Assembly (NCBI GenBank): GCA_905209075.1 | Contig: CAJLRL010000001.1 | Span: 186,001 to 250,000 of the forward strand | Direction of reading: 5' to 3' | DNA length: 64,000 nt | Source of the DNA: an uncultured Lachnospiraceae bacterium | Lineage (GTDB): Bacteria > Bacillota > Clostridia > Lachnospirales > Lachnospiraceae | Translations under genes and position numbers: made by a program | Part shown: positions 42,680 through 51,880 of the stretch, piece after piece | Position numbering within the stretch: position 1 is the stretch's first letter | Layout of the letters: each line of letters begins with the position of its first letter | The notes under the pieces: generated by a model | The model's database searches: none | What the model saw: the letters and a program-made list of their open reading frames with translations, nothing else | Told to the model about the DNA's origin: nothing

Positions 42680-43720
42680 ATGACAAAAAATCCTTTTTCA
42701 CTATCGTTCGGGAAAGAACCTATAAGTCTGATAAACAGAAGTATGCAGACAGCAGAGATCATTGAGACATTTGAAGATGAAAACCCGGCTTATCAGGTCT
42801 GCATGATAACCGGTGTCAGAGGTTCTGGAAAAACAGTAATGCTTACGGAAATAACAAAAAAAATAAGATCTGATGATGACTGGATAGTCATGGATTTAAG
42901 CCCGGAGAGAGATTTATTACAGTCATTTGCTGCAAATCTGAGCAATGATCCAAATTTGTCGGAGATATTTCGCAAGGCAAAGATCAACCTGTCTTTTTTA
43001 GGACTCGGTGTGGAGATAGACGGTGTATCACCTATCACAGATATAAATGTCGCTGTAACAAGGATGCTTGAACGGATAAATAAGAAGCATAAAAGGGTTC
43101 TTGTAACAATAGATGAGGCGGTATGCAATGACACTATGAAAGAATTTGTAAGCCTCTTTCAGATATATATGAGACAGGACTTACCGGTATTTTTATTAAT
43201 GACAGGATTATATGAAAATATATATGAGCTTCAGAATGAAAAAACTCTGACGTTTTTATACAGAGCACCTAAAATAGAACTTCGCCCTCTGAATATAGGT
43301 ATGATAGCAGAAAAATATAAAAATATATTTAATCTGTCTGATGAAGAAGCTGAGTTAATGGCAAAAGAAACAAAAGGGTATCCATTTGCATTTCAGGTTT
43401 TAGGATATCTCTGCTGGAAAAATGAAACCACATGGGTAAGCGTACTGCCTGAATTCAGCCAGTATCTCGAAGAATATGTCTATGAGAAAGTGTGGAGTGA
43501 GCTGTCTAAAAGCGATAAGGAGCTTCTGATTGCAATGGCAAAAACTGCGGATGACAAAGTTGAAGCGATAAGAAAGACTATGAAAAAAGCCTCAAACAGC
43601 TTCAGTGTATACAGAAACCGGCTTATAAAAAAGGGTGTGATAACATCACCGGAATATGGACATCTGGATTTTACATTGCCGAGATTTAAAGAGTTTGTAT
43701 TAAGAGAAGGAATAGCATGA
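42680..43720 (+). CDS. AAA/STAND-like ATPase
   Basis: A 346-350-residue ATPase: Walker A VCMITGVRGSGKTVMLTEI (residues about 44-62), Walker B KRVLVTIDEAVCNDTMKEF, a sensor-like FLLMTGLYENIYELQ and a C-terminal winged-helix-like part (LLIAMAKTADDKVEAIRKTM, YRNRLIKKGVI). It resembles archaeal-type AAA ATPases and STAND regulators. The stop overlaps the ATG of a response regulator by four bases (ATGA), so the two proteins are made together. GGGGG before ATG 42680 favours that start over ATG 42668. Confidence 0.7.
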   Translation: MTKNPFSLSFGKEPISLINRSMQTAEIIETFEDENPAYQVCMITGVRGSGKTVMLTEITKKIRSDDDWIVMDLSPERDLLQSFAANLSNDPNLSEIFRKAKINLSFLGLGVEIDGVSPITDINVAVTRMLERINKKHKRVLVTIDEAVCNDTMKEFVSLFQIYMRQDLPVFLLMTGLYENIYELQNEKTLTFLYRAPKIELRPLNIGMIAEKYKNIFNLSDEEAELMAKETKGYPFAFQVLGYLCWKNETTWVSVLPEFSQYLEEYVYEKVWSELSKSDKELLIAMAKTADDKVEAIRKTMKKASNSFSVYRNRLIKKGVITSPEYGHLDFTLPRFKEFVLREGIA

Positions 43721-44370
43721 TAGAAATACTTATAGTGGAAGACGAAAAACCGATATCAGATCTGATCAGACTAAATCTTACAAAAGCAGGCTACAACTGT
43801 ACCTGTGCCTTTGATGGCATGGAGGCGGCAGACATTCTGGAAGAAAGAAATTTTGACCTGATAATACTTGATGTAATGCTGCCGAAGCTCAGCGGATTTG
43901 AGCTTATGGAATATATAAAGCCGCTTGGCATACCGGTAATATTCCTTACAGCGAAGGCTGCTTTAGATGACAGGATGAGAGGACTTACATCCGGTGCGGA
44001 AGACTATATGGTAAAACCGTTTGAGATCGTGGAACTTTTAGCCAGGGTAAATATCGTGCTGAGACGTTATAACAAGATGGATCGTAAACTTACATTTAAG
44101 GACATAACTATAGATACGGAAAATCAGACTGTCACAAAAGCGGGAAAACATATCGAGCTTACACCAAAGGAATTTGAGCTGTTTGCGATCTTAGTCCGCA
44201 ATAAAAATATCACGCTTTTCAGGGAAAAAATATACGAAGAAATATGGGGAACGGAGTACTCGGTAGAATCGAGGACTCTTGATCTGCACATACAGAGGCT
44301 GCGTAAGAAATTAGACATAGGAGACAGCCTTAAGACAGTGTTTAAAGCCGGATACAGGCTGGAAGAATAA
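43717..44370 (+). CDS. OmpR/PhoB-family response regulator
   Basis: A 217-residue two-domain regulator. The receiver has ILIVEDEKPISDLIR (acidic pair E8-D9), phosphorylation site D52 in FDLIILDVMLP, and the conserved lysine in YMVKPFEIVELLARV. The winged-helix DNA-binding domain (about 125-217) has ELTPKEFELFAILV and RTLDLHIQRLRKKL. No histidine kinase lies next to it; the nearest is at 49301. It overlaps the upstream ATPase gene by four bases. Confidence 0.93.
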   Translation: MIEILIVEDEKPISDLIRLNLTKAGYNCTCAFDGMEAADILEERNFDLIILDVMLPKLSGFELMEYIKPLGIPVIFLTAKAALDDRMRGLTSGAEDYMVKPFEIVELLARVNIVLRRYNKMDRKLTFKDITIDTENQTVTKAGKHIELTPKEFELFAILVRNKNITLFREKIYEEIWGTEYSVESRTLDLHIQRLRKKLDIGDSLKTVFKAGYRLEE

Positions 44371-44447
44371 ATGATAATAAAAGAATCATTATTTTATAAA
44401 ATTATATAAAAACGTATATAAATAAAAATATGTTTAAAAGTTAAAAA

Positions 44448-44491
44448 GCTGCAAAAACTTGATGTGCGTCATGTCTTTTGCAGCTTTTTTG
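44448..44491 (+). terminator. Terminator hairpin with palindromic tip, copy 2
   Basis: GCTGCAAAA pairs with TTTTGCAGC followed by TTTTTT; the tip ACTTGATGTGCGTCATGTC is a diverged form of copy 1 at 42471, and GTGGTATATATA follows in both. It ends the regulator transcript and lies just before the P-type ATPase. Confidence 0.75.
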
Positions 44492-44521
44492 TGGTATATA
44501 TACAGTGAAAGAGGTGATAAT

Positions 44522-46456
44522 TTGACGAAACTTAATATGTGGCTGAGACGATTTTCGATACAGCTTTTGTGGGGAGCGGGAATACTTATAGTGATCGCGA
44601 TGATTTTCTCACATCTTGAGGGACTTACGATCATTGGAAATATATGTTATATTGTGGCATTTGTATTATCCGGCGTATCAATTCTGCTTCGGGCAATACA
44701 GGCGCTTAAATCTAAGACAGTCAGCATAGAACTTCTGGTGTCGATCGCATCGGTCGGAGCCTGTGTGATAGGTGAATTTAATGAAGCTGCAATAGTGACA
44801 TTTCTTTTCCAGCTTGGATCGTTTTTGGAACAAAAAACAATGAAAAAGACAAGGTCGGCAATCAAAGAACTGACGCAGATGGCGCCTACAACAGCATGGA
44901 GGATCATAAAATCTGTAAATTCCGGGGATAATACTGACTGCAAAAATAGTTCTGATAATAGCTGCAGTAATGAACGGAAGGAAAAGTTTGATATAGAAGA
45001 AATTGATGCAGATGAGGTTGAAATAGGAGATACACTGCTTGTAAAAGCAGGAAGCCAGATCGCTTCAGATGGTATAGTGGTAAAAGGTGACGGATATGTG
45101 CTTGAAGCAAGCATTACAGGGGAGCCGCTTCCAAAACACAAGGCAGATGGTGACATAGTGTATGCCGGAACTATTCTGGACAGCGGGAATCTTCATATGC
45201 GCGCGACAAAGGTTGGAGAAGATACGACTTTTGCAAAGATAATAGCGCTTGTTGAGGAGGCGCAGGATGCAAAATCACCGGTGGAGAGATTTATCGACCG
45301 TTTCGCAAAATACTATACACCTGCGGTCATAATTATAGCAGCTCTGGTATTTATATTTACCCGGAATGTTGATACGGCGATCACGATACTGGTGCTTGCC
45401 TGTCCGGGAGCACTCGTTATAGGAGCACCTATCGCAAATGTAGCCGGAATAGGCCGTGGAGCGAAAAACAGCATCCTCTTAAAGGGCGGCGACAGTATCC
45501 ATACATTTTCAAAAACAGATACAGTTGTCTTTGACAAGACCGGTACACTTACGATGGGAGTACCGGAAGTAAGTGCCATGAAAGATTATTCTAACGCAAG
45601 TGAACAAGTTCTTTCACTGGCAGCAAGTGTGGAAAAGGCATCCGATCATCCGCTGGCACAGGCAGTTATCCGATATGCCGGGGATGTTACGTCTTATGAG
45701 GCTTGTGCCGTTGAGACAGTAAAGGGCTGTGGGGTGAAAGCTGTAGTAAATGATCACGATGTGCTTGTGGGAAATCAAAGGCTGATGGAACAGGACGGCA
45801 TAGAGCTGCCGGAGCAGATAAAGCAGGATTTAAGTGATGTACAAAATACAGGCGCATCGATCGTTCTTATATCCATAGATAAAAAAGTTGCCATGTTGCT
45901 TGGAATTTCTGATAAAATAAAAGCAGATGCAAAGAAAAGCATTGCGGATCTTAAAGATATGGGAATCTCCGATATCATAATGCTGACCGGGGATAATGCG
46001 GCGACAGCTTCTGCGATCGCAGCTGATCTTGGTATCACGGACTATCGCGCAGAGCTTTTGCCGGAGGATAAGATGACAGTTATCCGCAGCTTGCAGGATG
46101 CCGGGAAAATTGTTACATTTGTAGGAGACGGAATCAATGACAGTCCTGCTCTTGCAGCCGCTGATACAGGCATAGCAATGGGCTCGGGAACAGATGTGGC
46201 AATAGATAATTCGGATGTTGTCCTTATAAGATCAGATCTAGAAAGTCTTGTCAGATCGCTTAGGATATCAAGGAAAACGGTTCATATTTTATACGAAAAT
46301 ATCGCTATTGCTGTAGGAACAGTTATATTATTGCTTGCAGGACTTTTTGCAGGATATATCCATATGGCAATCGGAATGCTGATACATGAGGCAAGCATAC
46401 TTGTTGTAATATTTAACGCAATGAGAAATAGTTCCATGCGTTTAAAATACAAATGA
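44522..46456 (+). CDS. Heavy-metal P1B-type ATPase
   Basis: A 644-residue metal-exporting or -importing P-type ATPase. Motifs are the actuator ASITGEPLPKHK, phosphorylation site VVFDKTGTLTMGVPE, DHPLAQAVIRYAG (HP motif), TGDNAATASAIAADLGI and VGDGINDSPALAAADTGIAM. The membrane metal site reads LACPGALVIGAPIANV, that is CPG and not the usual CPC, which fits a subgroup of unclear metal preference. There is no N-terminal metal-binding domain; a separate HMA protein follows at 46502. TTG 44522 has GAGGTGAT just upstream; the longer frame from 44459 would translate the terminator hairpin. Confidence 0.9.
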   Translation: MTKLNMWLRRFSIQLLWGAGILIVIAMIFSHLEGLTIIGNICYIVAFVLSGVSILLRAIQALKSKTVSIELLVSIASVGACVIGEFNEAAIVTFLFQLGSFLEQKTMKKTRSAIKELTQMAPTTAWRIIKSVNSGDNTDCKNSSDNSCSNERKEKFDIEEIDADEVEIGDTLLVKAGSQIASDGIVVKGDGYVLEASITGEPLPKHKADGDIVYAGTILDSGNLHMRATKVGEDTTFAKIIALVEEAQDAKSPVERFIDRFAKYYTPAVIIIAALVFIFTRNVDTAITILVLACPGALVIGAPIANVAGIGRGAKNSILLKGGDSIHTFSKTDTVVFDKTGTLTMGVPEVSAMKDYSNASEQVLSLAASVEKASDHPLAQAVIRYAGDVTSYEACAVETVKGCGVKAVVNDHDVLVGNQRLMEQDGIELPEQIKQDLSDVQNTGASIVLISIDKKVAMLLGISDKIKADAKKSIADLKDMGISDIIMLTGDNAATASAIAADLGITDYRAELLPEDKMTVIRSLQDAGKIVTFVGDGINDSPALAAADTGIAMGSGTDVAIDNSDVVLIRSDLESLVRSLRISRKTVHILYENIAIAVGTVILLLAGLFAGYIHMAIGMLIHEASILVVIFNAMRNSSMRLKYK

Positions 46457-46501
46457 AATTTAAGTTAATTATTTTAATAAAAAACGAAAGGAATCTGGAA
46501 T

Positions 46502-46705
46502 ATGAAGAAAACAATACAGATGGAAGAGCTTGTGTGCCCTATGTGCGCGCAGAAAATAGAGACAGCTTTGCAGAAAGTTGACGGCGTAAGCAGCGTATCG
46601 GTGCTTTACAATGCAAGCAAGGCAAAGGTGGAATTTGATGAAAATAAGACAAGCGTTGATGAACTTGTAAAGGTAATTACCGGACTTGGATATGTAGTGA
46701 TATAG
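46502..46705 (+). CDS. Free-standing HMA metal-binding protein (CopZ-like)
   Basis: A 67-residue heavy-metal-associated domain with the metal site VCPMCAQKIETALQKVDGVS (CxxC) and a VLYNASKAKVEFDE strand. It probably delivers a soft metal ion to the P-type ATPase 45 bases upstream, whose own N-terminal domain is missing. AAAGGA precedes the ATG. Confidence 0.88.
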   Translation: MKKTIQMEELVCPMCAQKIETALQKVDGVSSVSVLYNASKAKVEFDENKTSVDELVKVITGLGYVVI

Positions 46706-46785
46706 GAAATCATCAGAATGATTTCAACATAAATGAATGTGTAAAGTTATAGACAGTAAATATATTATAAATCAGGAGGAAAACA

Positions 46786-47031
46786 ATGAACAAAGAGACG
46801 ATAGAGACACTTGACAAAATTTTACCGGTTGTAGAAAGAGTACACAGTGAGCACCACCCTGAACTTCACAAGGTTGCAGAACTTTACAATGAATTAAAAA
46901 AGGCTCCGTCCAGAGTAATTTTTGATGAAATGCAGGCTGTAACAGGAAACTATGCTGTTCCCGATGATGCATGCCTGACTTACGCAAAGACCTATAACCT
47001 GCTTGAAGCGTTGGACAGGGAGTTTGCATAA
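46786..47031 (+). CDS. Small His-rich, hemerythrin-like protein
   Basis: An 81-residue protein with VVERVHSEHHPELHKVAELY, close to the C-terminal helix of ScdA/YtfE-type hemerythrin repair proteins, where a similar VH..HPEL motif binds iron. Other helices of that fold are absent, so metal binding alone is the safe reading. The gene has AGGAGG and its stop overlaps the ATG of the Crp-family regulator. Placement between metal transport and a redox-type regulator suggests a role in iron or nitrosative stress. Confidence 0.6.
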   Translation: MNKETIETLDKILPVVERVHSEHHPELHKVAELYNELKKAPSRVIFDEMQAVTGNYAVPDDACLTYAKTYNLLEALDREFA

Positions 47032-47693
47032 TGGGCTGCCCGTGCTGTGAGGGTATAGAGCCTTGTGCTGCAAAGATATCCATTTTTAAGCATTTGGACC
47101 GTGCGAGCCAGGAAGAAATCAGCGAGATTGCCATTCACCGTGAAGTCAAAAAGGGTGAGCTTTTGTTTACACCGGATGACAGCCGCGGGCTTTATCTGAT
47201 ATCGGAAGGAACCGTAAAAGTGTACGAGCTTACACCTTCCGGTAAGGAATATCTGCTTCAGGTGCTTCACAAAGGTGACTTTGTGGGTGAGGAGGCATTG
47301 TTTTGCCATGAGGAAAATTATACCTACGGTGAAGCATTATCGGACGGCAGGCTGTGCTTTATAGATCAGAAGGATTTTATGGAACTTCTTATGAAGCATC
47401 CGTCAATAAGTCTTAAGCTTTTGGAGGAATTCAGCCGCAGAATGCATCAGAATGCGCATCAATCTTCGACAAATACAGAGCCGGTTCTAGAAAGGCTCTG
47501 GGCATACCTGCTCAATCTTTCAGCGGCACAGGGCAGTGATACTTTTGAGATCCCGTTGCAGCTAAAGGAATTGTCTTCGTATCTGAATACTACTCCGGAG
47601 ACTGTTTCAAGAAGACTAAAGGAACTTGAAAAGCATCAGATAATAAAACGGGAGCGCAGGAAGATTACTATTTTAAATAAAAATGAAATATAA
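47031..47693 (+). CDS. Crp/Fnr-family regulator with N-terminal cysteines
   Basis: A 220-residue Crp/Fnr protein: cyclic-nucleotide-type beta-barrel (GLYLISEGTVKVYELTPSGK, HKGDFVGEEALFCHEENYTY) and a C-terminal winged helix with LKELSSYLNTTPETVSRRLK. The first twelve residues, MGCPCCEGIEPC, hold four cysteines that could bind an Fe-S cluster or metal, as in FNR-type sensors. It probably controls the neighbouring P-type ATPase, HMA and DUF438 genes in response to oxygen, NO or metal. It is translated together with the small protein upstream. Confidence 0.85.
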   Translation: MGCPCCEGIEPCAAKISIFKHLDRASQEEISEIAIHREVKKGELLFTPDDSRGLYLISEGTVKVYELTPSGKEYLLQVLHKGDFVGEEALFCHEENYTYGEALSDGRLCFIDQKDFMELLMKHPSISLKLLEEFSRRMHQNAHQSSTNTEPVLERLWAYLLNLSAAQGSDTFEIPLQLKELSSYLNTTPETVSRRLKELEKHQIIKRERRKITILNKNEI

Positions 47694-47732
47694 TCACGTT
47701 ATTGTTGTAATAACAACATAAATTAATAAAGT

Positions 47733-47789
47733 CATACTGTATATTAGAATCGTAAGGAATACAAACTATATACAGCATGGCTTTTTATT
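47733..47789 (+). terminator. Probable terminator after the Crp-family gene
   Basis: CATACTGTATAT (47733-47744) pairs with ATATACAGCATG (47768-47779) with one mismatch, followed by GCTTTTTATTTT. The loop is 23 bases. Confidence 0.6.
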
Positions 47790-47862
47790 TTAGATAAATA
47801 TGTGATGTGTACAGTATATGTGTTTTTACAATATTTAGGCAGATGATCTGGAGGAATGAATA

Positions 47863-49191
47863 ATGAACAGTAATGGTAACAGCAATAATATAGAAAAGAT
47901 CAAATCATATCTCAAAAGACTGGATGCCGGAGAAAATCTCGAGAGTGTAAGAGCGGATTTTAAGATAGAATTCAGGGCTGTGGATGCATCCGAGATAATG
48001 GAAGCCGAGCAGCAGCTTTTAAAGGAAGGAACACCACTGGAGCAGGTGCAGCGCCTGTGTGATGTGCACTCTGCACTTTTTCACGGTTCAACAAATGAGG
48101 AGCAGATCGCAAATGCCGAAAAAGCAGTGGCACAATCAATAAAAGATAAAAAGCTTGCGGCAACTGCGAAGCTTATTGCGATAAAAGGGCATCCGCTTTA
48201 TACATTTACACTGGAAAATGGACAGCTTGCAAAGGTAATTGCTGAGTGTAAAAAATATCTTGAGACAGGCAACGCAGGATCAGATAGTGCCTTGAATAGT
48301 GGTTGTCTTAAAGATATGGGAAGTTTACTCAGACAGCTTCGTGAGGCTGCGATACACTATGCGAAAAAAGGTGATCTGCTCTATCCGCATCTCAAGGTAA
48401 AATACGGTGTGAGCGGTCCGTCGGATGTCATGTGGACAGTTGATGACGAGATAAGAGATGAGCTTGCATATTTATCAAAAGCGATAGAGTCAAAAGAAAT
48501 AAAGTCAAAGTCCGGTTCATCTGATAATCCTAAAAACACAGTACAATATACTGAGGATGAATGCAGAGAGCTTACAGAGAGGTTTGAAACAGTAGTAAGA
48601 CGTCTTGATGAGATGATATATAAAGAAGCAAATATCCTGTTTCCAAACTGTGCGCTCAATTTCACAGAAGAGGAATGGATAGGCATATATCGTGACTCAA
48701 AAGATTATGCTGATTGTTTTGGTGTGAAAAATGAGGTTTGGGAAGAAGCAGAGGAATATTTGAAGAATAATTCAAATGATTGTGGAATAAAGAAGGAAAA
48801 TGCAGAAAGTGAGATTATGCTCGGTGGTGGACATATGACGGTAGAACAGCTTGATGCAATGCTCAATACAATTCCGCTTGAGATATCATTTGTAGATGAT
48901 CAGGACATGAACAGATATTTTAATGAAGGCTCAAAGGTATTCAAGCGTCCGGGCATGGCAATCGACAGAGAGGTATGGAGCTGCCATCCACCGAAAGTAG
49001 AGCAGCAGGTCAGACGCATAATCGGTGAATTTAAAGAGGGGACACTTGATAAAGTCCCGGTATGGATGAATAAAAACGGCAGAGTATTTCTGGTAACTTA
49101 TATGGCTGTGAGGGATAAGGCAGGAAAATATCTCGGCACGATGGAGCTTGTGCAGGATATGGAATTTGCGAAGGAGTACTTTCTTAAGTAG
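47863..49191 (+). CDS. DUF438 protein with hemerythrin and PAS domains
   Basis: A 442-residue protein with the DUF438 N-terminus (IKSYLKRLDAGENLESVRAD; EAEQQLLKEGTPLEQVQRLC), a hemerythrin-type four-helix bundle (CDVHSALFHG, KGHPLYTF, EAAIHYAKKGDLLYPHL) and a C-terminal PAS_10 domain (IPLEISFVDDQDMNRYF, EVWSCHPP). Such proteins are thought to sense or handle oxygen or nitric oxide in anaerobes. The gene follows the Crp-like regulator across a terminator and has its own GGAGG start, so it may be a target of that regulator. Confidence 0.88.
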   Translation: MNSNGNSNNIEKIKSYLKRLDAGENLESVRADFKIEFRAVDASEIMEAEQQLLKEGTPLEQVQRLCDVHSALFHGSTNEEQIANAEKAVAQSIKDKKLAATAKLIAIKGHPLYTFTLENGQLAKVIAECKKYLETGNAGSDSALNSGCLKDMGSLLRQLREAAIHYAKKGDLLYPHLKVKYGVSGPSDVMWTVDDEIRDELAYLSKAIESKEIKSKSGSSDNPKNTVQYTEDECRELTERFETVVRRLDEMIYKEANILFPNCALNFTEEEWIGIYRDSKDYADCFGVKNEVWEEAEEYLKNNSNDCGIKKENAESEIMLGGGHMTVEQLDAMLNTIPLEISFVDDQDMNRYFNEGSKVFKRPGMAIDREVWSCHPPKVEQQVRRIIGEFKEGTLDKVPVWMNKNGRVFLVTYMAVRDKAGKYLGTMELVQDMEFAKEYFLK

Positions 49192-49300
49192 TATGTGAGT
49201 ATATGGTATAATTTATTTGATACATTTTAGATACAAATATCTGCTAATATATAAATTGGTAAATTTTGCATAACCATATGGATAGACAAAAGAGGGATAA

Positions 49301-50890
49301 ATGAAATTCAGATACAAAGTATTGTTTACAAATTTAATACTTCTTTCGCTGGGACTTGGTCTGGTCGGATACCTCATGATACACAAGAATTTTGAGCTTG
49401 CGAAGCAGACGCAGCTTAAAAATGCTATTGTGCAGAACAATCTGGTACAGTCCTCGGTGGAGTATGAACTGCTGCAGCTTTTAAATTCTGATTCTGAAAA
49501 CGCTACGTCTCAGACAATAGATAATGCTGTATCCCAGACCACGGATAACAGCAAAAGCATAAAGAGCAGCGACATTACCGCATCCTCCATAGCCGCGCAA
49601 CTTCCGCAGATCGGAAGCCGTGTAAGCAGCAGTGTGCGCACAAAGGATTCATTTTTCTATATATACTATGATGGAAACCGGGTGTATACGGACGATAAAA
49701 GCCAGGTGGATATAAATGAGACACTTTTTAATGATCTGACAACAGGAAATAAGAATTATCTCATAAATATTGAGGATGAAAAACACTATATTTATGTGAC
49801 ATCACAGAGTGTGATAGATGAGAAAAATCTCTGGATCATCAGTAAATGTGACGCATCGGAGGCATATTCGCTCTTAGATGAGCAGATAAAATATTTCAGG
49901 CTGATAATAGTAGTTATATTGATCGCAGAGTCGGTTGCAATGTACTTTATAAGCAGATATATGACAAAGCCGCTCGAGAAACTAAACCGTGTCAGCGAGG
50001 AAATAGCACAGGGAGATTATGCCACAAGGGTAAATGTAAAAAGTCATGATGAGATAGGACTTCTTGCACAGAAATTCAATATCATGGCGCAGGCGGTATC
50101 GGATCATGTAGACGAGCTAAATGACATGGTACACAGGCGTGAACAGTTTGTGGCGGATTTTACCCATGAGATAAAAACACCGATGACATCGATCATTGGC
50201 TATGCGGATACTATGCGCTCACTGGAGCTTCCGAGGGAAGAACAGATAATGGCACTTGGATATATTTTTTCAGAGGGAAAACGTCTTGAGAGCATGTCGA
50301 ATAAGCTTTTTGATCTGATATATCTGCGTCAGCATGATATTAAAAAGGATGATGTCCATATGGCAGATCTTTGCGCAGAGGTGGTAAAGGTTGTCGGGCC
50401 TGCATACGAAAACAGGCATCTTATTATAGAAACTGCGATAGAGGATGCTGTGCTGACTGTGAATAGAGAGCTTCTGGTTACGGCACTTGTCAATCTGATG
50501 GATAATGCAAGAAAAGCGTCATCTGAGGGTGGAAAGGTTGAAATTACAGGAAAATATGTACATGACAAAGTAAATAGTACACTAGAAGATAAAAAAACTC
50601 AAAAAAATGATGAGAGTACAGATGATGAATGTGCAGATACATATGAAATCTGTATAATCGATCACGGAATCGGAATGACAAAAGAGCAGGCAGACAGGAT
50701 TTGCGATGAATTTTATATGGTAGACAAATCAAGGGCAAGAAAAGAGGGCGGTGCAGGAATAGGAATGTCACTTGTGGCAGTCATACTGGAGCACCACAAC
50801 GCAAAGCTTTCTGTGGAAAGTGAGCCCGGATGCGGAACAACTATGAGAATTTCGCTGCATGGAAAATCTGAATGCAGTATAGATGTTTAG
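49301..50890 (+). CDS. HAMP-domain sensor histidine kinase
   Basis: A 529-residue membrane kinase. A first membrane segment (FTNLILLSLGLGLVGYLMI), an outer sensor domain of about 160 residues, a second segment (LIIVVILIAESVAMYFI), HAMP (EEIAQGDYATRVNVKSHDE), the dimerisation histidine about H289 in DFTHEIKTPMTSIIGYADTM, and an ATP-binding domain with NLMDNARKAS (N box), IIDHGIGM and GGAGIGMSL. No response regulator lies beside it; the orphan regulator at 43717 is the nearest candidate. The downstream single-span protein may be its accessory. Confidence 0.92.
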   Translation: MKFRYKVLFTNLILLSLGLGLVGYLMIHKNFELAKQTQLKNAIVQNNLVQSSVEYELLQLLNSDSENATSQTIDNAVSQTTDNSKSIKSSDITASSIAAQLPQIGSRVSSSVRTKDSFFYIYYDGNRVYTDDKSQVDINETLFNDLTTGNKNYLINIEDEKHYIYVTSQSVIDEKNLWIISKCDASEAYSLLDEQIKYFRLIIVVILIAESVAMYFISRYMTKPLEKLNRVSEEIAQGDYATRVNVKSHDEIGLLAQKFNIMAQAVSDHVDELNDMVHRREQFVADFTHEIKTPMTSIIGYADTMRSLELPREEQIMALGYIFSEGKRLESMSNKLFDLIYLRQHDIKKDDVHMADLCAEVVKVVGPAYENRHLIIETAIEDAVLTVNRELLVTALVNLMDNARKASSEGGKVEITGKYVHDKVNSTLEDKKTQKNDESTDDECADTYEICIIDHGIGMTKEQADRICDEFYMVDKSRARKEGGAGIGMSLVAVILEHHNAKLSVESEPGCGTTMRISLHGKSECSIDV

Positions 50891-50977
50891 AATGGGTAAT
50901 CACAGATAATTTTTACATGGTGTGAATTATTACAAATACTGCTCAGTAACCGATTACATAAAACTCCGAGGATAGAT

Positions 50978-51751
50978 ATGAAAAAAGAAAATATTAAATT
51001 TATTATAATGTCAGTTATAGTAGTATGCATTGTGATAGCCGGAATACTGGTGCCGGGCATAGTACTCGAGGCAAAGCAGAAAAGTGAATATGATAAGGTG
51101 GCACAGGTACCAAAAGATTACCTTCCGTCAAGCTCGGTTATGGCAAAGGAGGCATCGGCAAATCTGAAATTGTCGGAGAAACTTTCTCTTATAGATGGGC
51201 AATGGGATAGTACTACGGATGAGGCGGCATCATATGAGATGGACGATCAGGATTATCAGGCTGTTGCCACTGCCCGTGAGTCGATGGAGAAACTGTATGA
51301 GCAAAAACTGTATCCGGAAAATTTATCACCGGATTATTCAAACTGGTATACGTGGGAGACAACAGCCTATAAGGCATCTGACAATACGTTCAATACTTAT
51401 ACAGCATATTACTGGATCATAAGATTTGAGAAATATGATGGCACCCAGACTCATACCATATGGATGCTCGAGGATGGAACGATAATTCTTGCAAGAGAGC
51501 AGACAAAGGATGCGATAGACGTTTCCATATTCGAATCAGCAGATGGACAGGGGGATGCTCTGGATAGTATAAGTCTGGATGATAAAATAACAGATGATTA
51601 TACGGCTGCATTTAGTTATAGCGGAATAGATTTTTCAAAAATGAATCTGATCGGACAGACGACTGCGACAGAGGAGAAAAATCAGGAGAGTTATGATGTG
51701 CTGCAGTTTTTAGGGGATAAGCAATATGTTTATGTGATCAGGGAGAAGTAA
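50978..51751 (+). CDS. Membrane-anchored protein after the kinase
   Basis: A 257-residue protein with one N-terminal membrane segment (FIIMSVIVVCIVIAGILVPG) and an outer domain of about 220 residues with no recognised family; it has WYTWETTAYKASDN and TIWMLEDGTIILAREQT strands that look like a PepSY/YcnI-like beta domain only in outline. It is 90 bases after the sensor kinase with a CCGAGG start and could act as a sensor partner. Confidence 0.55.
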   Translation: MKKENIKFIIMSVIVVCIVIAGILVPGIVLEAKQKSEYDKVAQVPKDYLPSSSVMAKEASANLKLSEKLSLIDGQWDSTTDEAASYEMDDQDYQAVATARESMEKLYEQKLYPENLSPDYSNWYTWETTAYKASDNTFNTYTAYYWIIRFEKYDGTQTHTIWMLEDGTIILAREQTKDAIDVSIFESADGQGDALDSISLDDKITDDYTAAFSYSGIDFSKMNLIGQTTATEEKNQESYDVLQFLGDKQYVYVIREK

Positions 51752-51880
51752 GCCATTTGGAGTATGAAAAAGATTACACGTGGAAGAATATAATTGACTC
51801 AATAGTAAATATAGAATATAATGAACTAAATGAAATGGATTAAGAAAATCCAAAATATTAATAAAAAAGGGGGGACAACT

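Noticed and set aside
44459..44521. Longer N-terminus for the P-type ATPase starting TTG 44459
   Set aside because: It would translate the repeated terminator hairpin; a good ribosome site precedes TTG 44522.
47701..47720. Possible FNR/Crp operator GTTATTGTTGTAATAAC before DUF438
   Set aside because: Only a 6-bp arm match and far from the next start; could be chance in AT-rich DNA.
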